NCBI GenBank assembly: GCA_031216915.1 | Contig: CM062290.1 | Location: forward strand, 254,431,597-254,495,596 | From: Pictodentalium vernedei | Lineage: Eukaryota > Mollusca > Scaphopoda > Dentaliida > Dentaliidae | Length of the DNA: 64,000 nucleotides | Direction: 5' to 3' | In this document: positions 41,950 through 54,394 of the stretch, one piece after another | Numbering within the stretch: the stretch's first letter is position 1 | How the letters are laid out: every line of letters begins with the position of its first letter | Notes under the pieces: generated by a model | Told to the model about the DNA's origin: nothing | The model's input: the letters and a program-made list of their open reading frames with translations, nothing else | Databases searched by the model: none | Position numbers and translations under genes: made by a program

Positions 41950-43100
41950 CCGAGTCTATTTCCGAATTGTTGTTTATAAATTAGGTCACACATGGAGAAG
42001 TTTTTCACTTTGGTGAATTTGAATTCGTTGAAAAAGTTTTTAAACCGTGTAAATTCAGCCTTCCAGAGTGTATTGTATTTCCATGGAACAAGCTTCAGCA
42101 TGTCAGATGTGTTGTGTTGTGTGTTTTATTCACGTCTTTGGGAGAATAGCTTAAATATTCACTTAAAATGACGCTGGACATGGAACATGGAAGGTGACAT
42201 GTTGAATTTCGGGAACGATGTCTCACAATTTCAGACTCCACTCGGGTTTAAACTTGAAGATTTTGAATTGAGCCGCAGTCATTGAATTTTGTAAGAGGTA
42301 GGTGGAATTAATAGCATACATTTCTACGCTGACCATCGGAAACCGCAAAATAAATTATGAAGTGCGCTGCTCAAGCGATATCGAAGATAAACAGATGTGT
42401 TGCTCCCCTTGATGTTCTCACCCCGCAAAGCGCAAACGAATATTTGCGAATCCGATTCAGTCTGTTCAGTTCTCATCGAATACGACAGCCAACAAGTGCT
42501 TCTACTCATAGGTCTGCAACGATGTTTTTTAATTTGTATTAGTATTCACTACAATACGACAATAAGTTGGATATAACTAAACAGTTCAAATAGGAGTTTC
42601 TGCAATCGATGTGACCCAGTCGGGGGTCAAAGGTTATTTTTATCACCTGGATGTTTCTCGAGTGACAAACGGGGAACAACGGCGCGCGCTCTTATCACCC
42701 GCATGTTTAAAGATAGCTATTTGTTTCGGTCACGTTGACCAATCAGAAGACGCGATGCATACTGATACAGGGACAATAACCTATATTTAGTCGTTGTTGT
42801 GACTGGTGCTGTGTGTGATTTTGATTTATTACATGAGTATTTTTTAATCTTTGAAAGTTTTTAAAATAAATTCGTTCCCAATGAATTACAGTTAGAATCA
42901 TATAAGATACTGGGTAGGTAATCTATAGTGCGGCGATGCAGTTTCATATCGGTCAAGGCTCAGAACTTCAGATCGTGGTTGTGGGGACTGAGTTCATGTT
43001 AGAACACGGTGGCAAAATTATTTTATTTTATTGTTTTTAAACTAAAAAACATATTTCTTTATTGTACTTTAGAACTTGAATCGGTGTGACATTCACCGAA
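41950..43100. other. no gene recognised
   Basis: Unassigned. About 42,640-42,720 (CACCTGGATGTTTCTCGAGTG, GCGCGCGCTCTTATCACCC) shares words with the foldback to the left. Confidence 0.4.
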
Positions 43101-43104
43101 AGAG

Positions 43105-43298
43105 ACACTTTACCCAACGCTACCGATATAAAAAAATATTATTTTCTTCGATTTTTCACAAAAGTTCAATAATAAATAAAGTTCCTCATTGGACGAGCTC
43201 GTTCCAGGGAGTGGTTCACATGTTGTGTGATTTGTTTTCGACTGATGAATTTGCATATTACGCGGGGCGAATGAGGTCGATTCGTTAGAAAGGGTTAA
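43105..43298. repeat. piggyBac-like MITE copy
   Basis: The left end ACTTTACCCAACGCTACCG closely matches the 56,656 copy (CCTTTACCCAACGTAACGG). The centre has CTCATTGGACGAGCTCGTTCC, the right end GAAAGGG followed by TTAA. Confidence 0.6.
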
Positions 43299-43336
43299 TA
43301 ACTGTAAATTAATTCTCCAGGTTCACTTCCTAAATA

Positions 43337-43513
43337 CTAAATACTAAATGATGAACGAAAAATGTCACCACCCAGTCTAATAGCCACCTCTGAAATGGCG
43401 TCATGCGTCAGGTAACGCAATATTTCCTCCCATTGTTGATCTTTATTGACGTAAAAGCTCTTGTGTTGTGACTCCTGCCACAACATAACAGCTTTCACTT
43501 CATCAAACGCCAT
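43337..43513 (-). CDS. possible small host ORF or exon (58 codons)
   Basis: ATG 43,513 lies in a favourable context (ACACCATGG) and opens MAFDEVKAVMLWQESQHKSF, then WEEILRYLTHDAISEVAIRL, to a stop at 43,337. Composition is protein-like (helical, balanced charges) and unlike the random frames around it. I recognise no family. It could be a first exon, or a fragment of a transposase-like gene. Confidence 0.3.
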   Translation of the reverse strand: MAFDEVKAVMLWQESQHKSFYVNKDQQWEEILRYLTHDAISEVAIRLGGDIFRSSFSI

Positions 43514-45150
43514 GGTGTTTACCTAAATGAAAAACTAGTTTCACGGTATCATCTTTACTATCTCGGCTCCAGTTGTCTGTCAATAATAACTAAAACATAT
43601 AGTAAATATTCAGTTATACTGAAACGAAAAGTTCAATTTTCCCAACGTGCAAACTGCAAGCGATCAACGTGGCGAGGCAAAGCGAAGTAAAGCAAATAAG
43701 GCGAGTGGCGGGGGAAGCGAAGTGATCGTCGCCTTCGATCGCTTTAAAAATAAAACAAAGGCGTATTTGCGGGTTCATATTGGAATATTCAGCCCTGAGG
43801 TTCAATATTCGGTGGAGAAATGAGTGGGTACATGAAATGAATGCTTGCAGGGACGAACTGGGGGAATATTATAATTTAATGCAACAGCTTCGAACTGACG
43901 AGGGAACTTTTCAGGTCTATTTAAGAACGAAACCTCTGTGTGTGTGTCTATCCTTTGAATCACATAGCAGCAATCAATCCATTGATATGCATTGCTTTTC
44001 CGAGTACCATAGTTCCTGTGCGTTTTCAAAACTAGAATTCCAACCACAAACTTCACAAGACTACATCACGTTGCTATGACTATTCGCGCGTGTTCAAGCG
44101 ACCAAATCTAAACTTTTGATTTCATTTCATCGCTACACCTGGCCTCCCTTTGCCCATGGTGTGAACAGTACTAATGGAAAGCCGAGCCTAAACTTTTCGC
44201 TAAAATCGCCTAGTCTGCTTCATTTTGTTGCACTTCGCTGATCGCTTGTGGGTTCCACGTACCCTAAGTCTGTTCTTTAAAAAGCGATCGTCGTTTGATA
44301 GTCGTTGGAAAATTAAAAACCTGTTTTTGTTGAGCAATGTTTATTAATAACAACTTCCGCCCACCCCATGAGAAACTTTCCTGTATGGAAGGTTGAGAAA
44401 CTTTCCTATATGGAACCAATGGGTATTTAGCAGTCCAGTTGTACGCCGATCCGTGAAATCAACTGCGATAATGTTGCCCATAAGTATTGGGTTACATAAA
44501 CTGTATAAATTTGGAAACAATCGTTCCCCAGTTGCAAGGAGTGGATAATGCGACAACTCAGGAGAACGCCCATTAAGATTACGGTCCGATTAAAATCTAT
44601 TGTTACTCTATACTCTATAAGAATTACATGCAAATAATAATTGCAGTGAAATGTTTAAATACTCAAAATAATCTACCTTCGATGGGTTATATAACCGTAT
44701 GCTGATTTTCAAATAGGAACCTATGTCCCGTATTTGCGTTTTCTCAGGTTATCATTTTACTTTTAGATAACTATTTTCCCAGAATAATTACTTTCAAATC
44801 GATCGCGAATGTTTCTTTCTTACATAATATGGAACACGTCCACAGAGTATGAAGCCTATATGCTGCAGTACCTGCTGTTCAAAATAAAGCCCGGATATGG
44901 ACTTCCAGCACTCTACCAGTTAAGAGCACTGTTAACATCATCTTGTTTATAATATCAGATATTTGAAGAACTGTTCTCACCAGAATGTAAAACATGAAAA
45001 ATTCGTAACACCAATCTTTAAAATATTATACTGAAGATGCTGTCTTTACAACTAATGAGATGCTGGTAATCTTTATACGACTCTCATTGTAAGCCAGCGA
45101 TTAAAAGGTGTGGTGGGTAAAACGAAAGTTATCTAGATTATTAGTTACTG
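43514..45150. other. no gene recognised
   Basis: Non-coding. Small frames at 43,614-43,805, 43,780-44,079 and 44,344-44,633 overlap antisense partners and have no recognisable content. A duplicated GAAACTTTCCT(G/A)TATGGAA occurs at about 44,370-44,416. Confidence 0.45.
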
Positions 45151-46263
45151 TGGTAATTGCGTGACATATTTGAATGCAGAGAGCTTGGCACAAGATATAG
45201 AGTATCGGGTGATGGCAAAGGATCCAGAACCAATTGTCATTTGCAATGTCCCATGCCAAAATTATGTGAAATTTATTTATTGAATGTGATCAGGTCAACA
45301 CACAGATTCAGTGTTGAAGCTACATGTGGATTTCATTAATGAATCCCTGCTCTTTGGCAGAACTTCCTATACTAATAACTATAATCATATTAACGAAACA
45401 TACACTTCGAATGTTGAGAAAGCGGAAGGGCTTGATAAATGCTTCTGTTCAGTCTCAACAGTTGACGACTTGCACGCTTCCTTGCCAGAAGCTATAGCCC
45501 ATTCTACACAAAAATGGATAGTATAACCCTCCACTGTAGCGAGGTGTACGAAGCACTGAAGTCATTAAAGGTGTCCAGAGCGTTGGGTCCCAACCATGTC
45601 GGCCCACGTCTTCTTAAAGAATGTAAAGATTCTCTATGCGATCCACTATCAGTTTTATTCAATATGCTGCTAAACAATTAGTATTTTCCTTCATTGTGGA
45701 AGAAGGCTAATGTTTCCCCAGTTTTTTAAAAAAAACAACCTGCGAACTTAGTCAGTAATTATCGCCACATATCCCTGATTAGTTGCGTTGGTAATATCTT
45801 CGAAAAATGTTTCTTTATACGACTATGGCAATTCCCGAAAGACACGAACGTTCTTGGTCAATTTCAGTGATGTTTCAGGCCAAGTGGTTCTGCTGTCCTC
45901 CAATTAATTAATATATATGATGAATTCTGCAAAACACTCGATGAAGGAAAAGAAGTTAGGGTCGTTTTTGCGACGTCAGTAAGGCTTTCGACAAGATATG
46001 GCATATTGGTCTCGCTCAAAAGCTGGAGAGTATTTGCGTCTCGGGTGAATTGTTTCTGTTCTTAAAATCGTATCTTTCAATAGATCTCAGTGCGTAGTTG
46101 TAGGATCTGAGGCATCCCCATGGTTCCCTATAAATGCTGGAGTCCATCAAGGATCTATACTAGGATCCTCATTATTCCTAATCTACACTAATGACATAAG
46201 TGAAAATTTACTCAGTAATTTTGCAGATGATACTCGTTATATCTAAGTGTGGAAAATCCAGAA

Positions 46264-46392
46264 CAAGTCTCGAATATAACCACTCATGATCTAGCTGTAA
46301 TCAACACAGGTCTCGAATATAACCACCCATGATCTAGCTGTAAGCAAAACAAGTCTCGAATATAACCACCCATGATCTAGCTGTAATTGAAC
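46264..46392. repeat. three copies of a 43-bp tandem repeat inside the LINE
   Basis: The unit TCTCGAATATAACCACCCAT... GATCTAGCTGTAA starts at 46,264, 46,307 and 46,350, with only a few differences. It lies in the RT region, just after the FADDT motif. Confidence 0.9.
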
Positions 46393-46547
46393 ACTGGGCT
46401 AGAACATGGCTAGTCGAGTTTAATACCCCCAAAACCGAGAGTGTGATTATATCGCGTAATACTAATACAACTGCCCATCCACCCTTATTCTTTGGTGGTT
46501 GACAAATTAGCAAAGTCAACACTCATAAGCACCTAGAAGTTTATTTT

Positions 46548-47650
46548 CAATTTTTCTTATTCAGATAAAAAAACAATACAAGTGTAAATATGCAATTACA
46601 TACAGACACAGAAGTAGTATAAACAGTATATTTACATAATTACACAATTACATAAGGATACAAAGGTCTATATGCGTTAAACTGTGTTTCATTAACATTT
46701 GTGGAATCTAAACATAATTTCATTTTGTGGTGTTTGTGGAACAGAGATAACCTCATAATAGATACTGGTGGTCCAGATAATTCATGTCAATCCCTATAAG
46801 CAAGAACTTTATAAAAAATGGACTTCATTGAACAAGTCTTAGATAATGTCGGTCATTAACCTTTTCTTTGACTGGATTATAAAGTGCTTTCAGCAAATGA
46901 AGAGCGTGTTTCTGAGACTGTTTAATTTAGTAAGCTCATTGCTGCGCTATGCTTTGTATTTGCCACGGCCATATTTTCGCATTTTACAAGGTAACTACTT
47001 TTCCCTTTACGCTTAGTTTGTTGGGGGTCCCTGTATACAAGTTGACCTATTAACACATACGCTGATCCCTAAATACTTATCCGTTGTCCGTGAAACCTCT
47101 ACTTGCTCACTGCTTCAAATGAATAAAGGCTGCTCTCTATAATTGTTGGCTACCTTACCAACAATAATATATAACAGTATCATGTCAGCCGCGGCTATGT
47201 ACAGGTATGTATGTTAGTTATTATTGAATGTGATGATCTGCATTAGGGATTAAATGAGTTAAAAGAACCCACATTATAAGGACCTGTTCAGCGTTTAGCG
47301 TAAACGAGAAACTGATCTATCAATGTCAACTGGATAAAACCAGACGCTCAAGTGAGCCTAAAACGCCCACCTGACTCAAGTTATCAAAAGAGATGAGTGT
47401 GTCTGTAAGTGAAGGAAATCAATGGCAATTTATTGATTTGCCGTGACCCAACCAAAGACAATGTTTTAGCCATTCATTTCTGCTGATCCTAGGAAAGCTT
47501 CCTAGGCAAAAAACAAAGCTCTGTTCTGTGAAGTCTCAGAAAGCGTCAGCACAAAATTTGTTTTAACTTCCGTGGTTCTCTCTACCCCCACTCCCCAAAA
47601 TGTACAATAACACATGTGCACGGAACAATCAAAGCGACCACATTTAATCG
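46548..47650. other. unidentified insertion within the LINE
   Basis: About 1.1 kb that interrupts the LINE reading between SKVNTHKHLEV and the post-RT region. AT-rich, no ORF over 60 codons, no clear terminal repeats. Confidence 0.5.
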
Positions 47651-47922
47651 AAAGCCTGGTTTCGATTGGATTCGCTACGAAAGCACAAATTTAATCTCGA
47701 TCGTAAGGTCTTAGAAAAAATATACTTTGCCTTCATAAGACCTCTTCTCAAATACGCTAACACTGTTTTGGATAACTGTCCGGCATTCAGAGCGGCCGAC
47801 TCAGAAAAATCCAAATGGCAGCTGCGCGACTAAGTTAGCGGACATCCGTTAGTGCTAGTAAGGCTTTGTTGTAATCAGAAAAGCGAAGGTACTCTCTACA
47901 GGAGAGACGTCGCAAGCTAAAG

Positions 47923-48516
47923 TTGATACAGTGTTTTAAAATGTATCACCACGTGGTGCCTCCTAACATCAACAATAAAGTTCCTCCACTTATTTCGACA
48001 ATGAGTCCACCAATTAATTTCCGTTCAGGCCGAAATCACCGAGTTCCGTTTTGTCGGACACAATTTTGTAAATCCTCTTTCATCCAAAACGTTACTGAAC
48101 AGTGGAATAACCCACTCTTGCCTATACGCGAAAACTCATCACTGAGCAAGTTTAAAAAATGTTTAAATGATGTAAACCTACGATCATCACGTTTTTGTGC
48201 CGGCGCCAAGTCTCGCGCTGTTCAAATTTATCATTGTAGATTGTGCTGGCACTGCAACAGCCTTAACTCTCACTTGTACAATAATCATTTAACATCTCAT
48301 CCGTTCTGTCAGTGTGGCGAGTGCGAGACATCTGAACATTTTTTATTATATTGTCCAATCTTTTCAAATATTCGAAACGACGCGATCGGCCACCTCCCAT
48401 TTGCGACAGACGTATTCGCCTTTCTTTTTGACTCTGAATTTTTAAGTAATGCAGAGAATCGCCTTATGTTTAGAGAGGTGCACGATTTTATTTTATTGAG
48501 CAAGCTATTCGAATGA
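47923..48516 (+). pseudogene. LINE ORF2 C-terminal fragment, open frame
   Basis: The longest undisturbed piece of the LINE at 45,160-49,185: 197 codons covering the post-RT segment (SSFIQNVTEQWNNPLLPIRE, then SSLSKFKKCLNDV) and the terminal cysteine motif (FCQCGECETSEHFLLYCPIF). It encodes no complete protein by itself. Confidence 0.8.
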
Positions 48517-49185
48517 ACGATAAAATAACCAAATTAAGATTATCAAATGTATTTCATGAAAAAGAATAGTCTTCTCCATCTCAACCACGAGTGCCAGCCG
48601 CGCACGTTGTCACGACATAAACTCCTTCCCAGCATTGTGTATGAGAGCTGCTTCCAGAAAACGCGTTTGAAAGGTATGGAAACTCGTGTTCAGACTAGCG
48701 TACCCACCTTCGTCTTACCTCCTTTTTGTCTTCACTTTGTTCTCCTCTTCTTCTCCTCCGTTTTGTTCCCTAAATATCTGCTTACAGAGTTTAATACCGT
48801 TACCCAGGGACCTTTGGCTCACTTTGCATGCCTTCCGCCAGCCTTCGCACCTATTTTGTTTTGGGTTGGTTTGAGAGGCATTCTGGTTCAGTGTTTGCGA
48901 GGGGAGATTCCTGGTGCTGCGACTTTAATTGATTCTATCAGGTTGACTGTTGGGGCCTCGGTCCTCAAGTGATGCTATCCAAGTTCATCTACTGCCACAA
49001 ATCATAGGGCGAAAATTTATTTCGAACCAGAGAGATGACATACATGAATAAGCTTTCCGTCGAATCCCTTATCTTTTTTGTTTACTGTTATGTTATGTAC
49101 TATTGTGTTCATTCTTTATGTTTTACGTTGTGTATGCATGTAACATAATCTTCATTTTTCTCAATAAAGACTGTTAAAACTAAAA

Positions 49186-49889
49186 GTTGTTTTCAGATAT
49201 AAATCAAGTAGTTACGACCCAGTTATAATACATGACAAATTGCTTCAAATCAGCCCATTGGTTCTGGAGATAGAAATGTTGAGTGGAGCCCCAAGCGCAA
49301 TGGGTATTTTGGAATAATCATCCATTGTCAATATCGAACATACATTGACACAAATAGTCTCGCGATACCCCCACCCCGCCCAACCCCACCCCACCCCACC
49401 CCCAGTTCCCTCAAAATAAATAATTAAATAAAAATAAAAAAGACATAAAAGCACTGGGCATGGCAAATGTTTTGCTTCACGTGCTGCAAGAGCGCTAATT
49501 GAATAAAATCAATTTACATTCTAAACGAGATCGCTGTAGTCAAAGGGGTGTGCATAAAATCCACTAACGCTCTAACCGGGATTGCTCTTGTCAAACGTTC
49601 TTAATGGCCCGAACAAAAACTAAACAATCTTGAACTAGAGAAACAGAATTTACTGCATCCAGTAAATTTAAGTCTGTGTGAAAAGGGTTCAAGTATCAGG
49701 AAAAAAACTATAGTGAAAGAAAATTTATGGAGGCTTATTTTCGGGAGTAAAATATTTTTAAACAAATCAGAAATGGATTTTCGTTAACAGTATTTACAGA
49801 TATTCATTCAGGAATCAGAGAATGATGACATACATGTATAATCTTCAGAACTGCAGTAGTTGTTATAATTAATTCCTAATAGCTCTGAA
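49186..49889. other. no gene; C-rich patch
   Basis: Includes CCCACCCCGCCCAACCCCACC-type low-complexity sequence at 49,370-49,405. Otherwise AT-rich without ORFs. Confidence 0.5.
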
Positions 49890-50888
49890 AAATATGCACA
49901 TAATGACATCTACTGACCGCATTGAGGTGGACTATATTTTGAACCTCTAGCAAGTTTCAACTCATTCGATGTAGGTCCCATGTCTATAGGTCATACCAAG
50001 CCTGAAGTATGAGCATAAACCACTTTAAAAATATTGGATCTGCCAATTCCAGATCTGCCATATTTTGTGATGATAGCAAATATTCATAGTAGCTAAAATA
50101 TGTTAAGGTATATAGTACATCTGGAAATATACTGTGAGTTAAACAATTCAGTAATGTCTGAATATAGACGTAAAAAGGACATAAAGGCTCCAATAGCCCC
50201 TCTGAAGGCCTACTGGCAAAATATCGAGGTCTGACCGATGCCCATGTGTGTTTAGAGCAACAATTGTTCCCCGTTCCACTGCCAATTTTTTTTACGTAAA
50301 AATGCATATATGGACTTTGGGAATGCATAAAGGGGGTCTAAAAATGTGATTTCCAGCAATGCACTCAATGACCCTTGGATGACCTCAGCGATCTTGACAT
50401 ATTTTGAACCTCCATTGAGTTAAGACTCATTTGCTGTGTTAGTCCCAGGTTCATACGTCATAGCATGCTTGAGATATGAGCGTAACACACTTTTCAAAAT
50501 TTTTGGCCACGCCCACTTTTTCTCATGTAAAAATGCATGTATGAACTTCAGGAACGCATTAGGGGTCAAACAATGTGATTTCCAGAAATTCTGAGAATTG
50601 CACTCAATAACCCCTGGATGACCTCAGTGACCTTGACCCATATTTTGAACCTCCATCCAGTGTCGACTCGTTTGGTGTTGGTCCCAGGTCCATATATGAT
50701 ACCATACTAGAGATATGAACGTGACCCACTTTCAAAACGTTTGGCCACGCCCACTTTTTTTTCGTGTAAAAATGCATGTATGAACTTCGGGAATGCATTA
50801 TGGAGCTAAAAAATGTGATTTCCAGAAATTCTGAAAAATGCACTCAATGACCCCTGGGTGACCTCAGTGACCTTGACCCATATTTTGA
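49890..50888. repeat. tandem repeats of about 240 bp
   Basis: Three to four units carrying AAAAATGCATGTATGAACTT, GTGATTTCCAGAAATTCTGA, GCACTCAATGACCCCTGG and GTGACCTTGACCCATATTTT, in the same order. Units begin near 50,345, 50,584 and 50,824 (last one truncated); a more diverged unit precedes them. The antisense frames at 49,984-50,328 and 50,604-50,843 come from this repeat. Confidence 0.85.
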
Positions 50889-52009
50889 AGAAGAAAAAAA
50901 GAAAAAGAAACCGTACAAAATCAATAGTCTGTGTGTTTCACACAGGCTAAAAATGTCCAACTTGAGTCTCTCTCCAAGTTCGTGTTTCCATGACAACGTA
51001 ACCGGAGACATATTCCCGTGACCGTCACTAACAGGCAGGTTCTCCTTGTCTGTTATCACGAAAAAGTTTAAAGAATGAAATGATGTGTGACCAGTCGTGT
51101 TTACTGATCCAGATACACAATCCCGCACACAAACAAGCACATATTGCGTTTTCATTAAAAAAAAACGTTTTCTAACAATCAGTCCGAACGAAGGCCAACT
51201 ATTCTGTTACAAACTCAATGGTGAAGCGAGCACAAGTATACAAGTCAATCTATGCATCAGATATATGGTTGGTTGAACATAAACATACACCCTCCCCTCC
51301 CCCTCATTCCCACACACATGAGGCAATCTTTATTGTGAAACATCAGTTTTTTTAGTTTCTTTTCGATCATATACACACCAACTTCACACCCCCACCCTCA
51401 CCCCCATTTTGGGTATTAACAGAGATGTTATTCTACATTATATCACTAGCTAATCCTTTTTTTTGTATTTTAACACACACGGACGAACCTCTTTGTCTTG
51501 CTAATTTATCTGCATTCCACAGTTTATTATACTTTATTTTCTTTAATGGGCAAGACATTTCCACTCTTATTTATTGAGGCAACTGGGTTGAAAGAATCAC
51601 GAAATGTTGGCTGCTGGTTTATTTCAGATTCCAGAACTTGTTGCCTTCTTTGCAAAAAAAAAAAAACACTGAGCTGTTTTTTTTCCAAGAGAGGATCTCT
51701 TTGGAGCAGAACTGTTTTTTTACTCTCCAAGAATTCTTTGAAAAACTTATATTTTTTCTCTTCAAAACATATTTCTGCTTCTAAGATCTGTGTTAAAAAT
51801 TCAGTGTTTTCGGTTTCTCAGTTTAGCGACTGAAATGGTTAGAAGATAACGAGTTGTGAGTTTTTCTCGGTTCGTCCGGATAAATAATTTAACGTGGGTG
51901 TCAGATTTATTTATTTTTTTTTTTTTTTAAATCACTAAGTATGCTTGCATTTCACTAATCTCCCATTATTGGCCACACAAATACCGATTGAACAGACAAG
52001 GCTGACATA
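50889..52009. other. no gene recognised
   Basis: Non-coding, with C-rich patches at 51,290-51,320 and 51,390-51,410 and long A/T runs. The 111-codon frame at 51,498-51,833 is low-complexity and antisense-overlapped. Confidence 0.45.
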
Positions 52010-53130
52010 CGGAAGCGCTGGGACTCCTTGGTTACAACATCGGACTTAGAATTGAAAGGTTGTAGGTTCTATCCTGACCCGTGTTTTCTTAGGCAAGATA
52101 CCTAATCCCAACTGCCCAAGTAGAAACCCTATGCACTGTGTACTAGGGCGCTCTGCGCATCGATGATACAGATGCATTCCACCGCTGGTAATCCTGCTTG
52201 TGCGTTATCAGGCGTGTAAAGTTACTCGCTACTCGGAGGTTTTTTCCAGGAACCCACTGTTTCTCTACCTGTAAAAACTCTTCGACACGATTTGACCCTG
52301 CCTGCTGAAGATGTCGTTAAAACTCCGTCCCCTGTATCTAGTGTGTATTTACTGATGGATTTTAGGCTACTAACGGATGGTTTAGACGGGGTTGTCGGAC
52401 GTGAGACCAATAAGAAATGTGTATGCAGAAAGCCAGTGTACAGATCCTGAGGAGAATCACCTGGTAATGACAGGCAACTTCTAGACGTTTTAACCTCGAG
52501 ATCAAGCCCAATCGTTACTTTCCAGAAGAGCAAGCATCCAACTCTCCAATATGATATAACCATGGCTGTTTGAAGTGTCGGTATACCCCAACAAACAAAC
52601 AGGGCATGCATGGCTTTGGACAGTAAATACGTGACAGTGCACCTTCACATTTCTTGCCACCGCCGCCCATATTCCCCATCGTGACACCTCAATGTGATAC
52701 CTAATGCGCGATGAAGATATACTCAAAGTTTGCTAACCACCAAGTATATCCAACTACCTGTTTTACGTTTTAGTTGAACTATTTTTATGAAAAGTGTATA
52801 TATTTTTTTTATTTAATTATGTCTTTAATGATTTAAGTACAGAAATTAACATTTTATTTGTGTTTGACATTATTTCTTAGCTTTTGAATACAATAACCAT
52901 GGAAAATGGATATCATTGGTAAAAGAAGAAATTTTTCAATTTGCCAAAAAGTTGACCGAGCAAACTGGTATGGAATCAATATCGAGTATGAGACCCATTA
53001 CTGTTAATTACAGCTTGACAACGCCTTCGCATGCTCCCAATCAGGTTCCTGATGGTCCTTTGTGGGGTGTTGTTCCATTCTTGGACTATCATGGCACCAA
53101 GCTCCTGGACACTTCTTGGCTGGACTGGAC
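52010..53130. repeat. 1.1-kb direct duplication, copy A
   Basis: Nearly identical to 54,395-55,517 (offset 2,385 bp). It starts with a tRNA-SINE-like head (CTTGGTTACAACATCGGACT... GGTTCTATCCTGACC) and ends with part of a Tc1-like element, including a terminal-repeat copy at about 52,717-52,745 (GCTAACCACC instead of GCTAAGCACC) and 3' transposase sequence. The open frames at 52,222-52,611 (minus) and 52,916-53,206 (plus) are repeat shadows. Confidence 0.9.
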
Positions 53131-54010
53131 CGGAAATTGTGGTATCTGTTTTAATTATGATATCTGTTTTACCATATCGTGCATTTTTTTTTACCGGAAT
53201 TTATGAATAATGGGCGGAAAAGAACAGATTGACCATAAATCCTTAATGATTTTCATCGATTTTTTCAAATCTGGTTGAGTTTTTCAATACGATGAGTATA
53301 TTTGTTTATGTTTGTTTTCTCTCACTGAAGATAGAAAGTTGTTAATTAGTGTCAATGAACTACGAGATCAAAGTAATACCACCAAGTTGGTGAATCGCAC
53401 CTCACACATGAGAAAATATTCGTACGACATAGCTGTTTCGTTCAAATCAATTTTATTTCATTTGACAATTCATCTTTCGGTTGAGTTTTTTAAAATTGTT
53501 TTTCCATCCAAACTGTATCGAATTTATGTTTCACCCCCACCCCAACTATAAGCAATACGAAATTCTATTTACAGACAGAAATGGACTAATTGTAGTGGAA
53601 TAACCAACTGCGATTAGGCACTGGAAAAAACGTTCATCTAATTATAGAAAACAAAACCAACTTAATGTCGTCACGATGGTTGGGGTTTTTGACTCCACCT
53701 CAAAGAGCAATTAGTGGGGTCCCAATTATTAGTTCATACAGGTGATGTACGCGTAATGAGGTACAGCAGGTCATAAATGACATATTAACATGTTCATGCC
53801 ACTTATTTCTAAAAATCATATTTTGCTACAATATGGACAACAGCTGTTGCAACCAATCACTGAAATGAAAATAAAAACCCCTGAAAGCCGGTTTGTCGAC
53901 AAATCAGGAATGTGTTACGAATTCTGGGAGGAAAAACAGTCGTGAATAAATTCCGAAAAGAAACCATTTATCGTTCCATTTCATGTCTGGGTTTTAATAT
54001 TTCTAGATTG
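53131..54010. other. no gene recognised
   Basis: Spacer between the duplication copies. No domain in the small frames. Confidence 0.5.
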
Positions 54011-54245
54011 TGGCATAGATTCGCAGTGACTCATGGATTAGAGCATTGTACTTCAGAGATCTGAAGGCCGGCGTTTCGATCCTGACCCACGCCAACTTCG
54101 TTGTGGCCTTGGGCGAGACACTTACATGTAATCCCAATTGCCTAATTGGAAACACAATGGGACTGTGTGCTAAGGTGTGTGGCATGTTGACGGTTCGCTT
54201 GCCTTCAACCAATGCTAACCCTCTTTATGCTGGATCACGATGTTC
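54011..54245 (+). repeat. SINE-like sequence with Pol III boxes
   Basis: AGTGACTCATGGATTAGAGC resembles an A box region and GTTTCGATCCTGACCC a B box; the following GCCTTGGGCGAGACACTTAC, CAATTGCC and GTGTGCTAAGG blocks are in the same order as in the other SINEs. No target duplication seen. Confidence 0.5.
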
Positions 54246-54394
54246 ACGATGTCACTGAATTGACTGGTGCCAAATCTTTTGCTAACCTGAATATTTTTAC
54301 GCCAAACAAAATATTTCGGTGCCAAACTCAAATTAGGGGGATAGAAGTGATTAATTTCCTTTGTTGACCCCCCCCCCCCCCCCACTCCCCACCG

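Larger units (their letters stand above)
45160..49185 (+). mobile_element. degenerate LINE, interrupted
   Basis: Pre-RT frame 45,311-45,526 (INESLLFGRTSY, KAEGLDKCFCSVSTVDDLHA), followed in shifting frames by EVYEALKSLKVSRALGPNHV, YRHISLISCVGNIFEKC, then GVHQGSILGSSLFLIYTND (46,140-46,195) and FADDT (46,220). About 46,510 has SKVNTHKHLEV. After an interruption (about 46,548-47,650) come the post-RT region (RKVLEKIYFAFIRPLLKYAN, about 47,705) and an open C-terminal frame to 48,516 with CQCGECETSEHFLLYCPIFS. The 3' region ends with AATAAAGACTGTTAAAA near 49,165-49,183. Many stops; not functional. Confidence 0.85.

Noticed and set aside
46264..46392. CRISPR-like array
   Set aside because: Only three tandem copies with no unique spacers, in eukaryotic LINE sequence.
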